Shown here in pieces: positions 20,086 through 26,283 of a DNA stretch of 26,283 nucleotides (positions are counted from its first letter, which is position 1; every line of letters starts with the position of its first letter). Under the pieces are notes generated by a model. That model had not been told where the DNA came from. It saw only the letters and a program-made list of their open reading frames with translations, and did not search any database. This stretch comes from Schoenoplectus triqueter. Lineage: Eukaryota > Streptophyta > Magnoliopsida > Poales > Cyperaceae. Where the stretch lies: contig CAXKVV010000868.1 of the NCBI GenBank assembly GCA_964058805.1, positions 1 to 26,283 of the forward strand, given 5' to 3'. The position numbers and the translations under genes were made by a program.

Positions 20086-20238
20086 GATTAGGTTAAGGGG
20101 ATTGTTGTCTGGCTCGATGTCTCCTATGATTTCTTCATGTACTCGTTGCATTTCTTTTTCCATTTGAAAGCAAAAAAAAGGAGTACAAGAATATCAAGTG
20201 GTGATTTCGGACCAGGCTTCAATCCCTTTAACCAGCAT
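20086..20238 (+). ncRNA. MIR166: MIR166 precursor hairpin 2 (miR166k-like)
   Basis: The 3p arm at 20207-20227 has the same core, UCGGACCAGGCUUCA, followed by AUCCCU, so it differs from hairpin 1 at positions 16, 20 and 21. The star arm lies at 20099-20119 (GGATTGTTGTCTGGCTCGATG read in two parts: GGATTGTTGT, CTGGCTCGATG). The compensating change A/T at the pairing position keeps the stem intact, which argues for selection. The lower stem GGTTAAGGGGATTG pairs with CAATCCCTTTAACC. The upper stem pairs TTCTTCATGTACTC with GAGTACAAGAA. From memory, this isoform corresponds to the grass miR166k/l type. Confidence 0.93.
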
Positions 20239-20299
20239 TTGCCACATTTAGTCAATACCTTGAATGCGCACTTGGTCTTCTTAAATTGTGAGTTTTTAG

Positions 20300-22290
20300 C
20301 ACTGTTTTCTTTTTAATTTTTTTCAACAAGCTATTGATTATTTGACACTAGATATGCTCCCATTCCCAATAAATATACCTCCCTAAATTGGTTATTAGTA
20401 ATATATTCACTTCCCTTGCTTTTTCACTTAGAAATTTCTCTCACAATTACTATTAAGTAATTAAAAAAAATAAAAATCTGATATATTTGAAATAATATAC
20501 TGCCAATATATTGGAGATGCTAGCTGGATGTTGGCTTTCTAATCCAATTAACTATTTTATCTGTTATTTTTCCTTTTTTTGGTGCAACTTTGTCGAGCAC
20601 CTTTTTAATAAAACATTTTCCATATTATTTGATGATTATGACCGAGTGATTAAGTAATCATTGTTGTACTGTAGATTGTAGGTTTCAGGCACAGTTAAAA
20701 ATTAAACCAATCATATTTTCTTCCTTTCCCCTATTTTTTTTATTACTGGACGTGGATCCAAGCTCTGTTCCCTACAGGCTACAGCTACTCTGGTGCACTA
20801 ATTAAGGAGACGCTTTATCTAGGTGTATGCATTTACAGACGGCAGAAAGCGATCCGGAAAATGATGTAATTAGTTAAGTTGACTTTAATTTCAATAGGAG
20901 AGAGAAATCAAGTTCTTCTGTGGCATAACTCATGCAGGTATCATCTATATTTTATTGTTTTGTTGATTGTTGATATCCATGTATATTATAGTGGCATGGC
21001 CACTTAGGAAACATAGTACATCTTTTCACTGGGTAAAATCTAGGTTATATTGTGAGTGCTTGTTTACAGATCTATTATTTCTATTATCTAGTTTCAGTAG
21101 GATTTTGTTGCTAGTTAATTAACATTTTGATTTATGACAGTGCTATTTTTTATGCGTTCAACCTGAGTTTTATCTAAATTTTTTAATGGTAGTGTGAACT
21201 GTGAGGTTTGATTGCTATTTAAAAGTTATGACTTCTGTAATCGCAGTAAGGTATTCAAAAGTTAGTATTTGCCACAGAAGATCCTTGCTTAATCGAGAGT
21301 AAAAGAAGCTTGAGAATTGGGATCCTTAAATGCAAATCTGACGAAACGCTCATATAGCTCTGTAAATGAAAAGAAATGATAAGAAAAGATGCCTTCGTTA
21401 GAAATGACGAGAATATATAGAGCCTTCTCTTTTCTCGTTTTCTGACTTCAATTCATTCGACCTCCTGGATAAAATAACCTTTAATAAACTCCAAAAACTT
21501 CCTTTCTTCCAGAGTACAAAGAGAAGAGAGGATTTGCAAAAAAAAAAAAAAAAAAAGAAGAAGAAGAAGATGATGAGAGAAGTAAAGAGAAACGCTTTGC
21601 CAATTTTTGTGTCAACCATGGATGGTTGATGGGGCGGATGGAACAAATCATGTAGTTTTATATCTTCATGATTCTGCATTCTATGCTTCAGTCACCAGTG
21701 AAATAAAAATTTTACTTCCATCAAGTTTTGGTATGTACTGTTGATGCCATTTTCATGTGTGGTCTTTTCCTGCTTTTTCGATTCCATTTGGAAAACTGCT
21801 TTTGATCTTGTATCTTTGCGAACGTGACAACATGAGCACGTCCCCTCTAAGCCTATTTCTGTGAAGTTATTTCCATGTAAGACAAAAGGAGCAGAGAAAT
21901 ATGCCTTTTAATTTAAAGTTCTGGACAGAATTATTTTTCCAAGTCATCATGATTCATCATGTTTTCCAATTATATGGAAACCTGATAATTCATTTTTTCT
22001 TTTGAACAAGTGCTTTATTGGAAGTAGTCACATATTCTCACTGAATAAAGTAATAATTGCTTAATTAATTCATGCTTTATTGGAAATATGATTTTGCATC
22101 TGTTTAATTTTTTGAAGAAAGATTATAAAAGTATTTTTTTTCTCATATCTAATTTAATTATTTGTTAGAACAAATAAATTTCACAAAGCTTGTCTGGCTC
22201 CGATCAATGTTTGATGTTAGAAAATATAATTGATGGGGTCATATTATTGTTTAATCTGTTCACACTTTGAAGATAATCTGTTATTTTCCA
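20300..22290. other. region downstream of the MIR166 cluster
   Basis: No protein gene seen. A 19-A run at about 21538-21556 is followed by (GAA)n to about 21570, which produces the minus-strand frame 21398-21679. Donor-like GCAG/GTATCA near 20939 and AATAAA-like words near 20607 and 21701 could belong to a longer primary transcript, but this is speculative. Confidence 0.4.
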
Positions 22291-22303
22291 TGATAGTTCA
22301 CAC

Positions 22304-22625
22304 CATAGTCACAAGATTCAGGTTTTATTCGCGAATAATTTATTTTTCACCCATAGCCAGATGTTTCACGAATAATTCGTCAATTTAATATACATTACGT
22401 TTTTTTGGTCAAAAAAATATTTTATTCATGAATTATTCGGCAAAAAAAACACATTATATATTATTTCATATAAAATTTATAGCATATTTTCAATATTTAT
22501 CATTATAATATATATTTTATTTATATTATATACAACGAAATATTTCTAATTATACCCGTATTATACCCAAATGTTGAATTTTTGATATTGCCAAACGTTT
22601 CCCGAATCACGAACTTATTACTATG
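22304..22625. mobile_element. hAT-like MITE, 322 bp
   Basis: Terminal inverted repeats are CATAGTCACAAG on the left and, as reverse complement, CATAGTAATAAG on the right. GTTCACAC (22296-22303) and GTTAACAC (22626-22633) form an 8-bp target-site duplication with one mismatch. The interior carries repeated AATAATTCG or GAATTATTCG words (about 22328, 22368 and 22425). No coding capacity. Confidence 0.6.
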
Positions 22626-22639
22626 GTTAACACTAGATA

Positions 22640-23090
22640 TCATTGTATATACTTGTATTCCTTTATCTAAGTTTGAAAGGAAATTTCCTTTCCTCTTCAG
22701 AATATTAAGTTGCTATGCTAGTTGCATGTATGTTGCTGGATCACAATCAAGTAATAATGACATACTTTTTTTTCTGGAAAATAAGAATAGAACAACAATT
22801 ACTACTTGGCTAGCTACTTGCAGTTGCAGGACCACAGAGCAAACTGATACATGCAATTTCCACCTAGCTGGCTAGAGATGTGTTACAATTTGCATATCAT
22901 GGAGTCAGTTTTGGTTTCCTGAGATGAGAGACGTTGCCACTTCCATGATATTGATGTTAATTTGTAAGAACAGTAAACTGCAGCGGGTGCATTGGTTTTG
23001 GGTACCTGGATTAATTGTGTGTGAGATTGAGAGAGGGAGAGAAAGTAATCTTCCAAGCATGGGGAAATGGAGGTGAAGTGAGATGGCAGT
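22640..23090. other. intergenic sequence between two MITEs
   Basis: The frame 22582-22875 on + starts inside the MITE and has no features. A GA-rich run lies near 23027-23045. Nothing else seen. Confidence 0.4.
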
Positions 23091-23100
23091 GACTAGTAAG

Positions 23101-23414
23101 TAGGGGTGTCAAACGGTTGAAACAGTCATGAAACAGTGTCGTTTCGTTAACAGTTTCGTTTAATAAATGAAACAGAAAATAGTTTCGTTTAATAAACGAA
23201 ACAGAAAATCATTTTGTTAACCGTTTCGTTTATCATGAAATGGAACGAAAGACGAAATTTCGTGTATTTTACACTGAAATACTCTTAACGAAATGAAAAA
23301 TATCATTTCGTTAATCGTTTCGTTCTTTGCGCGAAATAGAAAACTGTTACGTTAACCGTTTCGTTTAATAAATGAAACGAAACACGGTCGAAACAGAATT
23401 CGTTGACAGCCCTA
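23101..23414. mobile_element. hAT-type MITE, 314 bp, with perfect 8-bp target-site duplication
   Basis: The left terminus is TAGGGGTGTCAAACG. The right terminus, reverse-complemented, is TAGGGCTGTCAACG; these are classic plant hAT ends. CTAGTAAG is perfectly duplicated at 23093-23100 and 23415-23422. The interior holds eleven TTTCGTT or AACGAAA words (seven and four), many arranged as head-to-head pairs such as GTTTCGTTTAATAAACGAAAC. No transposase is encoded. The intact duplication suggests a fairly recent insertion. Confidence 0.9.
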
Positions 23415-23429
23415 CTAGTAAGTAGTAAA

Positions 23430-24560
23430 TGAATGACAACTGGAGAAGTGGGACTTAGAAGAGAAAGCAAGGTAAAGTTGAGCTGTCGTAACAAGTAAAA
23501 TTTTCAAAATTTTACCTTTCTATCGATTTCAACATTAGTGTAACTTACTTGCAGTAGTGCATTTCCAGAAGGGTATATTTTTAAAGGGCAGGATCATTGA
23601 CAATAGGTTATTTTCATAATTCTTACAATCAACCTTTAAATAAATATAAAAAATTTCAAAATAACATTTTACTTATAGATTAATTTTTTCTTAAATTTAT
23701 AATTTTATTATTATTTAATAGTCTATTAAACAGTTAGAACTGTTATAAATTGTATAAAATTTTGATGATCTCTAATGTCTGATGAGCTATCGAATGATAA
23801 TGAAATTTAAAACATTATTCATCTATAAACAAAAAAAAACATATTTATAAGTTCTTTTTGAATTTTTATTTTAATGTTCGTTTTTCAATATTATCAAAAT
23901 ATCCCTCTCATTTTGAAAATGTCTTATATGAGCGTTGGGGGGGGGGGGGAGGGGGGATAACAGTGGTGCAACTGTAGAAGGTAAAGGAATACATATTGAA
24001 GTGGTCACGAGAGAGAGTAATGCTCGGTGAAGGTTGATGGAGGAGAGAAACGATGAACAGTTGGACATGTGGCGCATGCAGCATGTATGCCCGCATTGCA
24101 CGCAGACAAGTCGGCTTCATGACTTGATTTTGATTTTGATTTCGATTTAGAGTTTGTATTTGGGATGTGATTGAGTTTACGTCGACATGGACAACGACTG
24201 CTTCGTTTGCTCCTCCATTCCTATCATCCCATGCATGATGCAATGATGCATCATTTTCCTCGAACAATTAAATTTTAATTTAATTCCCTTTGTTCTTGTT
24301 CAAGTCGAGGTGTGGAATTGTGTTGGCCGAGGATGGAAAATAATGATATGATCATAACATCAGTACATCAGTAAATTTTATTTCAAAATTTTAAGTATTA
24401 TTTCGACTTTGATTGACTTAATTAGAGGGGTATTTGTGAATTATTATTTGATTAGAAAGAATATAATTTGTTTTCGAAATACCATTGTAAAATATTAAAG
24501 CCAATAAGAATGCAAATTATTGGCTTATGCTTATTCGTGTAAAAATAAAAAAGAGTCATT
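23430..24560. other. intergenic stretch with a poly-G tract and GATTTT repeats
   Basis: A 13-G run at 23937-23949 is followed by A and six more G. A (GATTTT)n-like run lies at about 24125-24149. ATGATGCATCAT near 24243-24254 and CATGCATG near 24230 are palindromic RY-type words. The overlapping minus frames 23871-24101 and 23908-24267 read through these repeats and are not genes. Confidence 0.5.
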
Positions 24561-24589
24561 GTAACCTATACTTACACTTGTACAGCGAC

Positions 24590-25090
24590 AGGATGTAGAC
24601 CAAATACTTACGCAGGTGTCAGGTTTGATGAAGGCAATGGGGATGATACGGGTTGGTACCGATCACCGAGAGAAGAGTTCGATAAAATTTTATTCTTCCT
24701 TATAGACTATCTATGTATGAGTGTGTTAATGTCTGAGTGTGAAAACGTCTCCCCGGTATGTCAGAATCTAGCCTTATATAGGTTCCTCTTCACGTCACTT
24801 GACTGTTGGACGGTTTCAATCGTCATATTCGGGACAATACATTATGACACTTTATGTCTGCATGTGCATTCAGGACACGTTATGTCGTGCATATACATTC
24901 ATGGAGCGTTATGTCGCGTATGGATATTTATGGCATGCTATTTTGAAATTGGACCATCGTGACGGATAAAAAATATTTTGGTCTTGCAGAAATACCCGAG
25001 TTCGGCCTGTGTGCCTACTCGAGCCCATTAGATGGCATCGAGTAGGAGGCTATCAGGGCTGTTGTCGCAGATGCGGAATTTGAGTCAGGA
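24590..25090 (+). mobile_element. possible gypsy-type LTR remnant
   Basis: The block has higher G+C content, GAGTGTGTTAATGTCTGAGTGTG, a CCTTATATAGG TATA-like site at about 24772-24782, three 29-bp tandem units, and a later TTGGACCATCG. The same kind of word order occurs at 6190-6435. No LTR ends, primer-binding site or coding region were found, so borders are approximate. The frame 24717-24962 on + is not a recognised protein. Confidence 0.4.
24848..24934. repeat. three imperfect 28-30 bp tandem units
   Basis: Units at 24848-24875, 24876-24905 and 24906-24934 each contain TTATGTC, then a TGCAT or GTAT word, and end CA(T)GG or TATGG. They sit inside the LTR-like block downstream of its TATA-like site. 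Confidence 0.75.
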
Positions 25091-25291
25091 CCAGGAATTT
25101 ATTTACATAATCTTCTGGATTATCACAAAAAAAATGTATAATTTGTTTAACCTTTGGATTTAAAATGTCATGCATATGGTTCTGTTTTTTGTTATTTTTT
25201 TTATTTCTGCAGCATGTGTGTTTCTGTAGTCTGAATGGTTTAAGTTTTTACGTCGAATGATTAGGATATTTTGTAGACCCAAAATTTTTTA

Positions 25292-26016
25292 CGTTCATCT
25301 AATTTCTCGTTATAATATTTTCGCACCATGTGCATCCACGTGAGTTGTAAAATTTTAATATCTAACATAACTTATAACGACGGATATATGTTTATTAAAG
25401 CTAACATACATAATTGTTAAATGGAATATATATTTTTTTATAAATTTCAAAAACTATCTAAAATTTTGAACCCACATGCAACATTCAAATTGAATGACTG
25501 ACACAATTATTAATGATATTTATATATTTATTAAACGGAATACTTATATTTGTTAAATGAAACGCATAATTATTAAATATAAAAGTTGATCAATCTTATA
25601 ATAAATATAAATTATATTTAATAGTTGAATAAATATAAATTATATTTAATAGTTGAATAAATATAAGTTCAATTTAACGTATATGATAACTTTTATATTT
25701 AACAATTATATATTTTATTTAACAAATATATAACTGTCATTAATAATTATTACAGTCGCTCAATTTTTATGCTGCACTTTGATTAATAAATTTAAGCAGT
25801 TTTAACATTTACGCTCCATGGGGTTTAAAATTTTAGGTAGCTCTTCGGGTTGACAAAAAAATATATGTTTTGTTTAACAATTATGTCTGTTTCCTTTCAA
25901 CAAACTTGATGTTCCGTTTAACATATACATATTTGTCATTAACAATTATATCAGTTATTCAAATTTTATACCCCACGTAGGTGCATTGGATGAAAATTTT
26001 GTAACAGATATGAAGT
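25292..26016. mobile_element. large imperfect inverted repeat (foldback-type element), about 725 bp
   Basis: Reading the right half as its reverse complement gives the same ordered landmarks as the left half: GTTATAATATTTTC/GTTACAAAATTTTC, CATCCACGTG/CACCTACGTG, TACATAATTGTTAAA/GACATAATTGTTAAA, CTATCTAAAATTTTGAACCC/CTACCTAAAATTTTAAACCC, and TTATTAATGA. The arms are about 330-370 bases and meet near 25660-25690. No target-site duplication or coding frame was found. The superfamily is unknown; Mutator-like or foldback elements are possible. Confidence 0.65.
25600..25675. repeat. 28-bp tandem repeat at the centre of the inverted repeat
   Basis: Two perfect units (25600-25627 and 25628-25655) starting AATAAATATAAATT, plus a partial third unit to about 25675. 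Confidence 0.9.
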
Positions 26017-26019
26017 TGA

Positions 26020-26180
26020 ATCCTCTCAATGCTATTTGTACATACGGTTTAGGCAAAAAAAAGAGTAGAAGTATAGTTTTTATTTTTGTAATAACATAAT
26101 ATTTGATACCAGCATGTTGGTACCATTTGTGTAGGATTATTTCGATTTTAATGGAATTGGAGGCTTTTTATCCACTTCTA
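26020..26180. other. AT-rich spacer
   Basis: No feature beyond a short palindromic pair around GATACCAGCATGTTGGTACCA (about 26105-26125). Confidence 0.35.
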
Positions 26181-26283
26181 CATTACTACATAATATGTCT
26201 TTAAAAGCGATCAAAAACCATATTTTATAGCGGTCTAAGAGAGACTATTATTGAGGGGTGCTATAAAAAGTCTTGAGAACCGC
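26181..26283. mobile_element. possible CACTA-like terminus, cut by the window end
   Basis: CATTACTACATAAT resembles a decayed CACTACTACAAAA terminus. It is followed by repeated subterminal-like words: AAAAGCGATCAAAAACC, TTTTATAGCGGTC and GCTATAAAAAGTC. Such GCGRTC/AGCGGTC-rich ends are typical of plant CACTA elements. The other end and target site are outside the window. Confidence 0.35.

Larger units (their letters stand above)
19655..20300 (+). ncRNA. MIR166: primary transcript of a MIR166 cluster (two hairpins)
   Basis: One RNA polymerase II transcript probably covers both hairpins. They are on the same strand, 72 bases separate the first 3p product from the second 5p product, and a single TATA box lies upstream. 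The leader has a purine-rich start, a possible 21-codon ORF (19707-19772), and a long C/T tract (19784-19895) with CCTCCCTCC repeats. Start and 3' end are estimates. Introns or a longer 3' part reaching beyond 20.9 kb cannot be excluded; a GCAG/GTATCA donor-like site is at about 20939. Processing by DCL1 and loading into AGO1/AGO10 are established for the family. Confidence 0.75.

Noticed and set aside
21398..21679. 93-residue minus-strand frame with a Phe run
   Set aside because: The Phe run is the poly-A tract at 21538-21556; no homology signature.
1..26283. CRISPR array or bacterial operon structure
   Set aside because: Tandem repeats here are adjacent or irregularly spaced, and the sequence is plant nuclear in character.

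Overview
The window looks like a gene-poor, TE-rich intergenic stretch of a plant nuclear genome. It is AT-rich, has (TA)n, (GA)n and (ATT)n microsatellites, and carries decayed LINE, copia, gypsy, hAT-like and Mutator-like sequence. No convincing protein-coding gene lies inside it. The recognisable functional locus is a tandem pair of MIR166 hairpins at about 19.9-20.24 kb on the + strand. One mature product has the ...UUCCUC end and the other the ...AAUCCCU end. From memory this pairing resembles the miR166h/miR166k cluster of grasses, so a monocot is the best guess, but this is not proven.

Layout. 1-1.16 kb: probable 5' leader exon and leader intron of a minus-strand gene that continues off the left edge, with a TATA box at 1184-1190 and a (CT)n-rich promoter to about 1.57 kb. 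2.8-3.03 kb: GGGC-rich hAT-like remnant. 3.06-5.99 kb: 5'-truncated, stop-riddled L1-type LINE on the + strand. 6.19-6.43 kb: possible LTR remnant. 6.73-6.88 kb: 28-bp tandem repeat. 7.16-7.93 kb: hAT-like element. 8.1-8.5 kb: first copy of a long-TIR MITE. 9.04-9.41 kb: a different long-inverted-repeat MITE. 10.39-11.04 kb: G+C-rich promoter-like island with G-boxes and two 7-bp tandem arrays. 11.6-11.78 kb: SINE-like fragment. 11.87-12.2 kb: second G+C-rich island. 12.2-15.1 kb: AT-rich with little content. 15.2-16.3 kb: 21-bp tandem repeats, second copy of the long-TIR MITE with a target-site duplication, and a diverged duplication. 16.36-18.77 kb: (AT)n tract and three copies of a copia-like LTR, interrupted by palindrome-rich sequence. 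19.39-20.3 kb: direct repeat, TATA box, possible leader ORF, pyrimidine-rich leader and the two MIR166 hairpins. 22.3 and 23.1 kb: two hAT-like MITEs with 8-bp target-site duplications. 24.6-25.1 kb: LTR-like remnant. 25.29-26.02 kb: large imperfect inverted repeat. 26.18 kb to end: possible CACTA-like terminus.

Function. The MIR166 pair would be transcribed from the TATA box at 19625-19632 as one precursor and processed into two slightly different miR166 isoforms. The established targets of this family are HD-ZIP III transcription factors, which control leaf polarity, meristem and vascular patterning. Most other annotated sequence is transposon debris. Assignments to superfamilies rest on terminal repeats and target-site duplications read by eye. 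No alignment, folding or database search was run.
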